The translations under genes were made by a program, and so were the position numbers. DNA of 64,000 nt from Telluria beijingensis. Its GTDB lineage: Bacteria; Pseudomonadota; Gammaproteobacteria; Burkholderiales; Burkholderiaceae_D. The stretch covers positions 1,944,891-2,008,890 of the forward strand of contig NZ_CP132480.1 in the NCBI RefSeq assembly GCF_030770395.1, given 5' to 3'. Shown here piece by piece: positions 1 to 8,594 of this stretch (position 1 is the first letter of the stretch; every line of letters starts with the position of its first letter). Below the pieces are notes generated by a model that had not been told where the DNA came from, did not search any database, and saw nothing but the letters and a program-made list of their open reading frames with translations.

Positions 1-1233
1 AGCTCCGGCGGACGCATCCTGCAACTGACGCCCGAAGGAGAGATGCGTCCGCTGCAGGACGTCGACCGCCCGCTCGACCCGCAAGGCTTCGGCAGCGACG
101 GCACGGTGCAGCTGTACGGCCCGCGCGGCATCGCGGTCGGCCGCGACGGCAGCCTGGTGGTGGCCGACGCCAACGCCCACCGCGTGCACCGGCTGGCGCC
201 GCCGCGCGAGGGCGAAGCGACGCCGATACTGGCGCGGCCGGCGCTCGCCACCCGCAGCGAGCCGATGCCGTGGCCGGTCGGCCCGCAAGACATGGTGCAC
301 GAAGTCGTCGGCGTGATGGGCGAAGTGCGCGGCGCCTACAACGGCGACAGCCGCCACCACTTCCACGCTGGCCTGGACGTGCGCGCCGACGTCGGCGCGA
401 AGGTGCTGGCCGTATTCCCGTCCAAGGTCACCGACCCGCACGCCAACTGGGGTTTCAATTCCCTCAGCGAAGGCTTGAGCGTGGGACCGCTGTCGTACAT
501 CCACATGCGCGTCGGGCGCGACCCGCAGGGCCGGCCGCTCGATCCGCGCTTCCAGATCCTGCGCGACGCCAAGGGCAAGGCCGAGCGCGTGCGGGTCCCG
601 CGCGGCACCCGCTTCGCGGTCGGCGATCCCCTCGGCACCATCAATGCCATGGCCCACGTCCACCTCGACTACTACCAGGGCGGCAACGTGGTCAATCCGC
701 TGACCCTGCCCTTCGTCGGCTTCCGGGATACCGTCCCACCCATCATCCAGCGCATCGCGCTGTACGACGCTGCCGGCAAGCGCATCGCGGCCAGGAAAGG
801 CCAGCCGATCCGCTTGGCGCGCAGCCTCGGCGAGATCCAGGTGGTCGTCAACGCCTACGACCAGGTCAACGGCAACCTGACGCGCCGCAAGCTGGGCCTG
901 TACAAGCTCGGTTACCAGCTGCTGCGCGCCGACGGCACGCCGCTGGCCGGCTACGAACAGCCGCTCGTCACCCAGGTCTACGACCGCCTGCCGCGCAACC
1001 AGGACGCCGTCAAGGCCGTCTATGCGCCGACCAGCGGCATCACGGTGTATGGCAGCAAGTCGACCCAGTTCGACTATGCGCTCAACAACCGCCTGCAGGA
1101 CGGCGAGATCGAAACCGGCAGCTGGCGCATCGGCGAGCTCGAACCTGGCTCCTACATCCTGCGCATCCACGCCGCCGACTTCGCCGGCAATCTGGCGCAG
1201 GAGGGACGTGACCTGGCCTTCGTCGTGGAGTAA
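1..1233 (+). CDS. NHL-repeat / M23 (LytM-like) peptidase protein, 5' end cut off
   Basis: The reading frame is open from base 1, so the start lies outside the window. The visible N-terminal part (about bases 1-210) has one NHL-type beta-propeller blade ending in VADANAHRVHRL. From about base 340 a metallopeptidase M23-like region follows: HFHAGLDVRADVG gives the HxxxD zinc motif and AHVHLDYY near base 655 gives the HxH motif. A C-terminal beta-rich, Ig-like part completes it. M23 enzymes cut peptidoglycan peptides or other glycine-rich peptides, and a cell-envelope location is expected. No signal peptide can be judged because the N-terminus is missing. The next gene starts 74 bases downstream, so co-transcription is possible but unproven. 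Confidence 0.7.
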   Translation, partial: SSGGRILQLTPEGEMRPLQDVDRPLDPQGFGSDGTVQLYGPRGIAVGRDGSLVVADANAHRVHRLAPPREGEATPILARPALATRSEPMPWPVGPQDMVHEVVGVMGEVRGAYNGDSRHHFHAGLDVRADVGAKVLAVFPSKVTDPHANWGFNSLSEGLSVGPLSYIHMRVGRDPQGRPLDPRFQILRDAKGKAERVRVPRGTRFAVGDPLGTINAMAHVHLDYYQGGNVVNPLTLPFVGFRDTVPPIIQRIALYDAAGKRIAARKGQPIRLARSLGEIQVVVNAYDQVNGNLTRRKLGLYKLGYQLLRADGTPLAGYEQPLVTQVYDRLPRNQDAVKAVYAPTSGITVYGSKSTQFDYALNNRLQDGEIETGSWRIGELEPGSYILRIHAADFAGNLAQEGRDLAFVVE

Positions 1234-1306
1234 GCTGACTGGGCTGACGCTCGATGAACCATTCCGCCGCGCCGGCATCTGAGAAGGATGGGCGTAGGAG
1301 GATGCG

Positions 1307-2842
1307 ATGGACAGGTACGACGTGCTCATCGCCGGCGCGGGGCCGACCGGCATGGTGCTGGCCCTGTGGCTGGCGCACCAGGGCGTCAAGGTCGCGATCG
1401 TCGACAAGGCGGCGCAGCCGGGCACCACCTCGCGCGCGATGGCGGTCCAGGCGCGCACGCTGGAGCTCTACCGCCAGCTCGGGCTGGCCGACGAGACGAT
1501 TGCCGCCGGCAAGCGCAACGTCGCCCTCAATATGTGGGTGCGGGGCAAGCGCCGCGCGCGGCTGTCGTTCCAGGACGCCGGCGAAAAACTCACGCCTTAC
1601 CCCTTCGTGCTGGTCTACCCGCAAGACCTGCACGAACAGCTGCTGCTGCGCCATCTCGAGCGCGCCGGGGTCCACGTCCAACGGCCGGTCGAGCTGGTCG
1701 CCTTCGAAGACCGCGACGACCATGTGGTGGCGCGCCTGCGCGACCCGGACGGCGGCCTGCGCGAATGCGAGGCGCGCTTCCTGGCCGGCTGCGACGGCGC
1801 CAACTCCGCCGTGCGCCAGGGGCTCGGCGCCGGTTTCCCCGGCGGCACCTATGACCATGTGTTCTACGTGGCCGACGTCCAGGCCGCCGGCGTCGCCGCC
1901 GATGGCGAGGTGCACGTGGCGCTCGAGACGTCCGACTTCGTGATCATGCTGCCCTATACCGATACCGGCCGCGGGCGCCTGGTCGGCACCGTGCACGGCG
2001 CGCGCGCCGCCGACAAGGGCGCGGCCCCCTACACCTTCGACGACGTCAGCCACAGCGCCCTGTCCAGCCTGGGCCTGCGGGTCGACCAGGTCCACTGGTT
2101 CTCGACCTACCGCGTGCACCACCGCGTCACCAATCATTACCGCAGCGGCCAGGTGTTCCTGGTCGGCGACGCCGCCCACGTGCACAGCCCGGCCGGCGGC
2201 CAGGGCATGAATACCGGCATCGGCGACGCCGTCAACCTGGCCTGGAAGCTGGCCGCCGTGGTGCGCCACGAGGCGCCCGACAGCCTGCTCGACAGCTACG
2301 AGACGGAGCGCCTGGCGTTCGCGCGCAAGCTGGTCGACACCACCGACCGCATGTTCAACTTCATCACTGCCGAAGGCAGCTTCGCCGACTTCGTGCGCAC
2401 CCGCATTGCCCCGCTGTTCGCCACGGTCGCCTATGGCGTCGATGCGGTGCGCGAACTGATCTTCAAGATCGTCTCGCAAATCACGATCAACTACCACGAC
2501 AGCCCGCTCAGCATCGGCAGCGCAGGGAGCATCAAGGCCGGCGACCGACTGCCCTGGGTCGAGCTTGATGGCCTCGACAACCATGCGCCGCTGGACAGGA
2601 TCGACTGGCAGGTGCAGGCCTATGGCGAGGCCGGCGACGGCCTGCGCGCCTGGTGCCTGCTGCACGGCATGCCCTTGCGCGAATTCCCCTGGAGCCGGCC
2701 GTACGAAGAAGCCGGCTTCGCGCGCAACGCCCACTACCTCGTCCGGCCGGACGGCCACGTCGCCCTGTGCGATCCGAGCGCTGGGCCGGATGCCGTCGCC
2801 CACTACTTCCGCGACCGGGCCTATCGCCGCTTCTGCGACTGA
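1307..2842 (+). CDS. FAD-dependent aromatic-ring monooxygenase (PheA/TfdB/MhpA type)
   Basis: A 511-residue flavoprotein hydroxylase of the FAD_binding_3 family. The N-terminal Rossmann motif is GAGPTGMVLA (about residues 10-19). A DG motif appears in GCDGANSAVR (about 164-173). The second FAD motif is GDAAHVHSPAGGQGMNTG (about 287-304). The last 120 residues fit the thioredoxin-like C-terminal domain of phenol hydroxylase-type enzymes. The family uses NAD(P)H and O2 to hydroxylate phenolic or polyketide substrates. The substrate cannot be read from the sequence. GGAGGATGCG just before the start is a reasonable ribosome site. There is no catabolic operon around it, so it stands alone. Confidence 0.85.
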   Translation: MDRYDVLIAGAGPTGMVLALWLAHQGVKVAIVDKAAQPGTTSRAMAVQARTLELYRQLGLADETIAAGKRNVALNMWVRGKRRARLSFQDAGEKLTPYPFVLVYPQDLHEQLLLRHLERAGVHVQRPVELVAFEDRDDHVVARLRDPDGGLRECEARFLAGCDGANSAVRQGLGAGFPGGTYDHVFYVADVQAAGVAADGEVHVALETSDFVIMLPYTDTGRGRLVGTVHGARAADKGAAPYTFDDVSHSALSSLGLRVDQVHWFSTYRVHHRVTNHYRSGQVFLVGDAAHVHSPAGGQGMNTGIGDAVNLAWKLAAVVRHEAPDSLLDSYETERLAFARKLVDTTDRMFNFITAEGSFADFVRTRIAPLFATVAYGVDAVRELIFKIVSQITINYHDSPLSIGSAGSIKAGDRLPWVELDGLDNHAPLDRIDWQVQAYGEAGDGLRAWCLLHGMPLREFPWSRPYEEAGFARNAHYLVRPDGHVALCDPSAGPDAVAHYFRDRAYRRFCD

Positions 2843-2877
2843 GCATCATGCGATGCGCATGGGATACCTCCTTAATG

Positions 2878-2893
2878 TAGACATCAATGTCTA
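2878..2893. promoter_or_regulatory. Perfect 7-bp inverted repeat upstream of the SIMPL gene
   Basis: TAGACAT-CA-ATGTCTA is a perfect palindrome lying 54 bases before the SIMPL start codon. Its size and place fit a dimeric repressor operator. A second hairpin, GGCGGGA-ATCG-TCCCGCC (2914-2931), sits between it and the ribosome site and would be in the leader. No regulator can be named. Confidence 0.4.
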
Positions 2894-2946
2894 GATAAAC
2901 TAAGCTGACCGTCGGCGGGAATCGTCCCGCCCTCATAAGGACCGTC

Positions 2947-3648
2947 ATGCTCAAGAAACTCGCCGCCGCATTCGCCGCCATTGCCGCCACCATCGTCGTC
3001 CCGGCGCAGGCCGCCGACCTGCCCTCCTATCCCTTCATCCACGTGAACGCCGCCGCCAGCCTGCACGTGATGCCGGATACGGGCGAGATCGATTTCGAGA
3101 TCGTCAGCCTCGATCCCGACCTGGAAGCCGCGTGGAAGCTGGTCGCCGAACGGCTGGAAGCGAGCCGCGCGCTGCTCGCCCGGCATGGCGTCGCGCTCGA
3201 GGACATCTCGGTGCAGGACCTGCTGCGCCGCCCGATCAAACAGGGCGACCAGGTCCAGGCGATCGAGACCCGCGCCGCGGTCCACGCCACGGTGCGCGAC
3301 CTGAATGGGTGGACGGCGCTGATCCAGGCCCTGATGACGACGCCGAACCTCGAGTCGCTGGCGGTGGCCTTCAGCCGCAGCGACGCCGACACGATCGAAG
3401 CGGAACTGGTGAAGCAGGCCCTGGGCTCGGCGCGCCTGAAGGCGCAGAACATCGCGCGCGGCATCAATGCCAGGCTGGGCCCGGCCAATGGCGTGGCGCT
3501 GGCGCCGCTGAAGAACCTGTCGAACGCGATGGGCCTGGCCAGCGACGGCCCACGCTACACGCCGGTCACGGCGCCCGGCGATCCGCTGCTGGTCACGGTG
3601 CAGAAGCTGGTGCAGGGGGTGGACGTCATCTATCGCATCGGTAAATAG
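2947..3648 (+). CDS. SIMPL (DUF541) domain protein, exported
   Basis: A 233-residue protein with a clear Sec signal peptide (MLKKLAAAFAAIAATIVV, cleavage after PAQA, about residue 22). The rest matches the SIMPL/DUF541 fold: an N-terminal strand region (INVNAAAS-like start, here HVNAAASLHV), a YGGT-like middle and the conserved C-terminal YRIGK-type strand (VDVIYRIGK). SIMPL proteins are periplasmic or outer-membrane-associated and of largely unknown function; some form oligomeric rings, and one is linked to oxidative stress. The start is supported by AAGG at 2937-2940. Length is normal for the family. Confidence 0.75.
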   Translation: MLKKLAAAFAAIAATIVVPAQAADLPSYPFIHVNAAASLHVMPDTGEIDFEIVSLDPDLEAAWKLVAERLEASRALLARHGVALEDISVQDLLRRPIKQGDQVQAIETRAAVHATVRDLNGWTALIQALMTTPNLESLAVAFSRSDADTIEAELVKQALGSARLKAQNIARGINARLGPANGVALAPLKNLSNAMGLASDGPRYTPVTAPGDPLLVTVQKLVQGVDVIYRIGK

Positions 3649-3750
3649 GATGGCGAGGCGCGATGTCACACAGCTGTCATGAAGCAGCGAACTCGGCGGT
3701 AAGCAGGAGTATGCTTGGCTCATCTACATTCTGTCAGCAGGAGGACCATC

Positions 3751-4809
3751 ATGGCCAAGCAACGCAAATCGTCGCCCGAGACCCCGGCCAGCGCCCTGGA
3801 ATCGTTCAAGGAACTCGACAAGGAAGTGCGCCAGGAGGCGGCTGAGATGTCGGCCGCGGCCGCGGCGCCGGTCGCGTCCGACGATCCGAAGGAAGACCAG
3901 CCGCTGCCGCAAGAAGAACCCATCCGCGCGACCAAGGCCGAACCGGTGCGCCTGCGCGGGCGCATGACGCTGGAAGACGCGTTCCAGTCTATTGGCCTCA
4001 ATTGTGTCCAGCAGATCGAGGCCAATGTGCCGGGCGTTCTCAAGCAGCACGTCGAAAGCCTGCACCAGATGCGGGTCGGCCTGCGGCGCCTGCGCGCGCT
4101 GCTCGCCATGTTCGAGGACCTGGCGCCGCCGCCAGTCGCCCTGCACGCCAGCATCGAGTGGCTGTCCGGCGAACTGGGGCCGGCGCGCGACTGGGACGTA
4201 CTCGCCGACTCCACCCTCGAGCGGGTGCAGGGCTTCGATTCCGCGGCGCTGCGCCAGGCCGCGCACGAACGCGCCAACGCCCATCACGCGCACATCCTCA
4301 ACGTGCTGCGCGAGCCGCGCTACCTTGAGCTGATGGCGCAGCTGAACGAATGGCTGGGCGAACGCCGCTGGCGCCCCGACGCTACGCTGGCCAAGGATTC
4401 GCCGCTGGCCGAACGCGCCGCGAAAGCCGCCCTGCCGCTGCTGCGCAAGGCCGAGAAGCGCCTGGCCAAACGCATCGACGGCCTGGAAGAAGGCGACGCG
4501 CCAGGCCGCCATCGGGTGCGCATCGCCGCCAAGAAGGCGCGCTACGCGGCCGAATTCTTCCGCGACCTGCTGCCGGCGCGCCGCGTCAAGCGCTACGTCG
4601 GCCACCTGGAAAAACTGCAGGACCGCCTGGGCCTCCTGAACGACCTGGCGGTGGCCGACCACCTGCTCGAGGAACTCAAGGGCGGCAGTAGCCAGGTATC
4701 GAAACAGGCCGCCTATGTGCGCGGCTACGTGGCGGCCAGCAGCGAAGCCCGGGTCCAGGGGCTGTCGAAGGCGCTGGCGGACGTCGCCCGGTGCCGCATC
4801 ACGCGCTGA
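3751..4809 (+). CDS. CHAD domain protein
   Basis: A 352-residue protein. The ATG at 3751 is chosen because AGGAGGA (3739-3745) precedes it by five bases; an upstream in-frame ATG at 3715 has no such site. Residues 1-75 are a charged, Ala/Pro-rich leader. The CHAD domain follows, with the two His-rich helices HQMRVGLRRLRALL and HRVRIAAKKARYAAEFF that mark the helical repeats. CHAD domains bind inorganic polyphosphate and can target proteins to polyphosphate granules. There is no CYTH triphosphatase domain fused or next to it, so an enzymatic role is not indicated. Confidence 0.85.
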   Translation: MAKQRKSSPETPASALESFKELDKEVRQEAAEMSAAAAAPVASDDPKEDQPLPQEEPIRATKAEPVRLRGRMTLEDAFQSIGLNCVQQIEANVPGVLKQHVESLHQMRVGLRRLRALLAMFEDLAPPPVALHASIEWLSGELGPARDWDVLADSTLERVQGFDSAALRQAAHERANAHHAHILNVLREPRYLELMAQLNEWLGERRWRPDATLAKDSPLAERAAKAALPLLRKAEKRLAKRIDGLEEGDAPGRHRVRIAAKKARYAAEFFRDLLPARRVKRYVGHLEKLQDRLGLLNDLAVADHLLEELKGGSSQVSKQAAYVRGYVAASSEARVQGLSKALADVARCRITR

Positions 4810-5001
4810 TCCTGCCCCGCGGCGGCGCATCCCGCCGCCGCCGGCGCACCACATCCCTTCAGCGCCGCACCACCCGGGTGCGGCCCGTCCTGTCCCTGTA
4901 TTTATCGCTTTCCGAAGCCTGTCATGTGCGGTAACGTTGCTCTGCAATTCATGATTCGCGACGCCCGTGCGACGACGCACATTACCCTTTCGGAGACGTT
5001 C

Positions 5002-6138
5002 ATGCGGTTCAGTACCAAGTCCATTGCCTTTGCCCTCGCCATCGCCGCCGCCGGCGGCGCCTTCGCCCAGCAGGTCGTCAAGATCGGCCATGTGGGGCCG
5101 GTCTCCGGCCCCAATTCCCACCTCGGCAAGGACAACGAAAACGCGGCGCGCATGGCGATCGATGAACTCAACGCCAAGGGCTTCACCATCAACGGCCAGA
5201 AGGTCAAACTGCAACTGCTGGCCGAGGACGATGCCAGCGATCCGAAGCAAGGCACGGCGGTGGCCCAGAAGCTGGTCGACGCCAAGGTAAATGGCGTGGT
5301 CGGCCACCTGAACTCGGGCACCAGCGTGCCAGCCTCGCGCATCTACCACAACGCCGGCCTCGTGCAGGTGTCGCCGGCCACCACCGCGACCCAGTTCACC
5401 AAACAGAAATTCCCCGGCGTGTTCCGCGTGGTCGCCAACGACGCCAAGCTGGGCGGCACCCTCGGCAAGTACGCGGTCGAGACGCTCAAGGTCAAGAACA
5501 TCGCCGTCATCGACGACCGCACCACCTACGGCCAGGGCGTGGCCGCCGAATTCGCGAAGGCCGCCAAGGGTCCTGGCGTGCGCATCGTCGACAAGCAGTT
5601 CACCAGCGCCACTGCCACCGACTTCACCGCCATCCTCACCGCGATCCGGGCCAAGAAGCCCGACCTGATCTTCTTCGGCGGGATGGACGCGGTGGCCGGC
5701 CCGATGCTCAAGCAGATGAAGGCGCTCGGCATCGACGCCCGCTTCATGGGCGGCGACGGCATGTGCACCACGGCGCTGGGCCGCCTGGCCGGCGACGCGG
5801 TCGGTGAAGGGAAGGTAGTGTGCGCCGAAGCGGGCGGCGTCAAGGGCGCGCAAGAACAGGTGATGGCCGATTTCCGCAGCCGCTTCAAGCAAAAGACCGG
5901 GAGCGAGGTGCAGCTGTATGCGCCGTATGTGTATGACTCGGTGATGGTGATGGCGGCCGCGATGCAGAACGCCAAATCGGCCGAGCCGGCCAAGTACCTG
6001 CCCGAGCTCAAGAAAATCAGGTACGAGGGCGTGACCGGCATCATCCAGTTCGATGCATCGGGCGACATCCTCGATGGCGCGTTGACCTTGTACACCTACA
6101 AGGGCGGCCAGCGCACGCGGATGGATGTGATTCGCTGA
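5002..6138 (+). CDS. Branched-chain amino-acid type ABC transporter substrate-binding protein (LivK family)
   Basis: A 378-residue periplasmic binding protein of type I fold. The start at 5002 gives a clean signal peptide, MRFSTKSIAFALAIAAAGG, with cleavage after AFA before QQVVKIG; the longer frame from 4924 would put 26 extra residues ahead of it. The mature start VKIGHVGPVSG and the SGTSVPASRIYHNAG segment are typical for LivK/LivJ and amide-binding relatives. It would deliver Leu/Ile/Val or a related ligand to a LivHMGF importer. No permease or ATPase gene is next to it, so it is an orphan binding protein, as often seen in Burkholderiales. Confidence 0.85.
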   Translation: MRFSTKSIAFALAIAAAGGAFAQQVVKIGHVGPVSGPNSHLGKDNENAARMAIDELNAKGFTINGQKVKLQLLAEDDASDPKQGTAVAQKLVDAKVNGVVGHLNSGTSVPASRIYHNAGLVQVSPATTATQFTKQKFPGVFRVVANDAKLGGTLGKYAVETLKVKNIAVIDDRTTYGQGVAAEFAKAAKGPGVRIVDKQFTSATATDFTAILTAIRAKKPDLIFFGGMDAVAGPMLKQMKALGIDARFMGGDGMCTTALGRLAGDAVGEGKVVCAEAGGVKGAQEQVMADFRSRFKQKTGSEVQLYAPYVYDSVMVMAAAMQNAKSAEPAKYLPELKKIRYEGVTGIIQFDASGDILDGALTLYTYKGGQRTRMDVIR

Positions 6139-6172
6139 CCGTCGCGTCGCCACACTGTCCGGGAGAAGACCG

Positions 6173-6568
6173 ATGGGCATCCTGGCTGCACCGCACGACC
6201 CGGTTCAACGCTCTTCCATGAATGGCCGCGACGGCATCGCGGCGCGCCTGCGTGCCTGGCATGACGAGGCCACGGCGCTGCGCTTCTTCTATTCGAGGTC
6301 GCTGGGCGGCCTGGTACAGTCGGGCCGCGGGAGCATTGCCATGCTCGATGAGACGGCGCTGACGATCGATGCGGGCGGCTCGACCCTGCTGGTCATGCTG
6401 GCCGGCGCCGCGTACGACGACACGCCGCAGATTTTCTTCACGCCCGACCTGGATAGCCACTTCCAGGTCGCCGGGATCAGCATCAGCCTCGGCAACCACG
6501 ACTGGCTGTTCTTCTTCCCCGACGAGGTGCCGCTGACGGCCCTGTCAGTGCGCAATGCGCTGCGCTAG
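6173..6568 (+). CDS. Hypothetical protein, 131 residues
   Basis: Not recognised. The frame has a good ribosome site (GGGAGAAG, 6161-6168) and normal codon usage for this genome. It starts 35 bases after the LivK-type gene on the same strand. The protein has no signal peptide and no clear membrane helix. Its second half alternates hydrophobic and polar residues (TLLVMLAGAAYDD, NHDWLFFFPDE), suggesting a small beta-rich domain. A second ATG at residue 16 could be the true start. No function is proposed. Confidence 0.55.
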   Translation: MGILAAPHDPVQRSSMNGRDGIAARLRAWHDEATALRFFYSRSLGGLVQSGRGSIAMLDETALTIDAGGSTLLVMLAGAAYDDTPQIFFTPDLDSHFQVAGISISLGNHDWLFFFPDEVPLTALSVRNALR

Positions 6569-6724
6569 TGGCCGAGCGTCGTGACATGCCTGAAAGAAGC
6601 CATACCAGCTTTCACACGCGGATAGTTGCTCCCGAACGGCAGGCCAACCCGTTCGCGAGCACCCTTGCATATCGCCCCCGTCGTGAAGCAGGCGATCGCC
6701 GGTTCACCACCGCGCCGAACGCAT

Positions 6725-7291
6725 TCATCCATTGCCAGACATCGGCGCGACATTGCCGCAATCGCTGCCAAGCCAAGTACCCGAGCCGCTGGTTTTCTGG
6801 CTCATCATCGCGCCGCCAGGCCCGGCCATGGCAGCAGTCGATTCGAAGGTATAGGCAGTCTCGCTCGGGGTCTTCACGACGGCATCGATTTTCACCTGCG
6901 GCTGGGTGCACTGCATGCTCACATTCATGCCGCCGGCGACCGGCGTCGTGTTCCTGGTGCAGCCGTCCGGCCCCTTCTTGCCGAATACGTCGAATTTCGC
7001 GATGTCCTCTTTGGTGATGCACTGTTTCGTACGCAAGCCATTATCAGTAAATTCCGTCCCACTGCCGCCCAGCCTTTTTTCTATCTCCGCACGCTGAGCC
7101 GGCGACATCGAGGCCATCTGACTCTTCATCAATGCGGCGACCGCCGCCATCTGATTGCCCCCTGCCTGGCCCGGCAGTGTCATGTCGATCTGCCACAGTC
7201 CAGGCTTGATATTGACTTGCTGTGCCAACGCATTCGTTGCGCACAGGGTTGCCATGCTCACAGCGATGCTCGCGATCCGAATCATTCTCAT
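6725..7291 (-). CDS. DUF3617 family exported protein
   Basis: A 188-residue protein. The start at 7291 follows AGGAG by five to six bases; the frame is open eight codons further upstream without a ribosome site. Residues 1-23 are a signal peptide (MRMIRIASIAVSMATLCATN, cleavage after ALA). The mature part begins with VNIKPGLWQIDMTLPG, the typical DUF3617 opening, has Cys residues in KQCIT and DGC, and ends with the conserved SGSGTWLGSDCG. The family is common in proteobacterial periplasms and has no assigned function. The end faces the end of the gene at 6173-6568, so the two are convergent. Confidence 0.75.
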   Translation of the reverse strand: MRMIRIASIAVSMATLCATNALAQQVNIKPGLWQIDMTLPGQAGGNQMAAVAALMKSQMASMSPAQRAEIEKRLGGSGTEFTDNGLRTKQCITKEDIAKFDVFGKKGPDGCTRNTTPVAGGMNVSMQCTQPQVKIDAVVKTPSETAYTFESTAAMAGPGGAMMSQKTSGSGTWLGSDCGNVAPMSGNG

Positions 7292-7381
7292 GGTTGCTCC
7301 TGTTAGGCGGGCCACCAGTGTAGCCCACCTGGCTCAGCACCCGCGCATGCAACCATTCCAGCCGCATCCCAGCCCCACCAT

Positions 7382-7718
7382 TAGGGTCAGAGTCAAATTA
7401 ATTGGCAATTTCCCCAAAACCTTACTAATCAATGAGGGTCAGAGTCGAATTATTGAGCAATTTCCCGGCTCGGGCGGCCTATGCAATGGCGCAGCGCGCT
7501 TGCCAGTTTGTCACCACCTGACTATGGTCAAGCGCCCGTTAAGCTGGACTTGATCTCGCTTAAGGCAAGCGTTTTCTGCCCGACGAGCTATGTCCTCACA
7601 ACAAACAAAATCAAAAGCGACTTTCGTCTACGCAAAAAGTTGTCAAAGAATTCGACTCTGACCCTAATTGGTTTGTAAGGTTTTGAGGCAATTTCTTATT
7701 AATTTAACTCTGACCCTA
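7382..7718. mobile_element. Non-coding element with 65-bp terminal inverted repeats (MITE-like)
   Basis: The 65-nt arms 7382-7446 and 7654-7718 are reverse complements with 56 of 65 positions matching. Each arm begins and ends with AGGGTCAGAGTC. The inner AGGGTCAGAGTCGAATT extends the match to about 70 nt. The 200-nt interior has lower GC than its surroundings and no credible gene. The region fills the gap between the DUF3617 gene and the cytochrome gene. No target duplication is obvious. The arrangement fits a MITE or a paired REP-like element mobilised by a transposase elsewhere; that origin is inference. Confidence 0.65.
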
Positions 7719-7749
7719 GCGGGTTTTGGGGGCTGTTGTCATGCTTTGC

Positions 7750-7786
7750 CAAAGAAAAAGCGCGCTGTGCTCACGCAGGCGCGCTT
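7750..7786 (-). terminator. Rho-independent terminator of the cytochrome c gene
   Basis: On the minus strand AAGCGCGC and GCGCGCTT pair around a 13-nt loop and are followed by TTTTTCTTT. It lies 20 bases after the stop codon at 7807. Confidence 0.8.
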
Positions 7787-7806
7787 CGTTTGCGACGTCG
7801 GTCGAC

Positions 7807-8115
7807 TTACTTGGTTGCCAGCACCCACTTGACCAGCGAGCGGGCTTCGGCCTCGCTCACTTGTGGATTGGCGGGCATCGGGATCGGGCCCCAGGTGCCT
7901 GAACCGCCCTTCAGCACCTTTTGTACCAGCTTGTCCTCGGCGCCCTTCTGGCCCGCGTATTTTTCCGCGACGTCCTTGTAGGCAGGACCGACCAGCTTGG
8001 TGGCGACGGTGTGGCAAGCCATGCAATTCTTGGCCTTGGCCAGGTCGGCCTGGGCGTAAGCACCCGACGATGCGACAACCGACAGCACCACACACAACAT
8101 CAGGGACCGCTTCAT
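7807..8115 (-). CDS. Small periplasmic cytochrome c (c551/c552 type)
   Basis: A 102-residue class I cytochrome c. The ATG at 8115 follows CGGAG and gives the signal peptide MKRSLMLCVVLSVVASSG ending AYA. The haem site is CMACH (about residues 31-35) and the axial methionine is in GPIPMPAN (about 79). The mature size of about 80 residues is that of c551/c552 electron carriers, which pass electrons to terminal oxidases or peroxidases. It is a single-gene unit with its own terminator and is divergent from the Trp-rich protein gene. Confidence 0.88.
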   Translation of the reverse strand: MKRSLMLCVVLSVVASSGAYAQADLAKAKNCMACHTVATKLVGPAYKDVAEKYAGQKGAEDKLVQKVLKGGSGTWGPIPMPANPQVSEAEARSLVKWVLATK

Positions 8116-8295
8116 TTGTTTCTCCGAGTTTATGACTGATTGGATTCTACCCCTTTCCCAGCAAGGCAAGGAGGGCGATACACTCTGTAACGCGATCGCC
8201 ACGTTTACCAATATCCTGTAACAAGAAACTGATAACTTTTGCCTGTTGGCACTTTTTTCTTTGTAAGATGCAGGGCTGGAAGGAAAACTCACACC

Positions 8296-8520
8296 ATGCC
8301 GCTCATTCTCCTGATCGTTGCCCTGGCCGCCCTGCGCTTCTTCGAGGTGTGGCGCTTTGCCGACCTTTCCTGGTGGGTCATCGCCGGGCTGGTCGTCGTC
8401 GCCTTCATCTGGTTCGAGTACATCGAGAAGATACTCGGGCTCGACAAGAAAAAAGAGCATCAGCTGCAGGACAAGCGCCGCAACGAGCGCGTCAAGAAGA
8501 CCCTCGACAAGCGCCGTTGA
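8296..8520 (+). CDS. Small Trp-rich membrane protein (TIGR04438 type)
   Basis: A 74-residue protein. Two hydrophobic segments (PLILLIVALAALRFF and WWVIAGLVVVAFIWF) carry four tryptophans and are followed by a highly charged tail rich in Lys, Arg and Glu. This matches the betaproteobacterial small Trp-rich protein family. It is predicted to sit in the inner membrane with the basic tail in the cytoplasm. GGAAGGAAA at 8277-8285 supports the ATG at 8296 over the longer frame from 8239. Function unknown. Confidence 0.75.
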   Translation: MPLILLIVALAALRFFEVWRFADLSWWVIAGLVVVAFIWFEYIEKILGLDKKKEHQLQDKRRNERVKKTLDKRR

Positions 8521-8594
8521 ACGTCCCGGCCGGGTCCTCCAGCCTGGCCCTGTGATACATTGGCCATATCACAGCCCTTGTATCGTCATCCCCC

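Noticed and set aside
1082..2803. 573-residue minus-strand frame opposite the FAD monooxygenase
   Set aside because: Antisense shadow; the plus-strand protein has all flavoprotein motifs.
7481..7678. 65-residue open frame inside the inverted-repeat element
   Set aside because: It crosses the right arm, lacks a ribosome site and has atypical codon usage.
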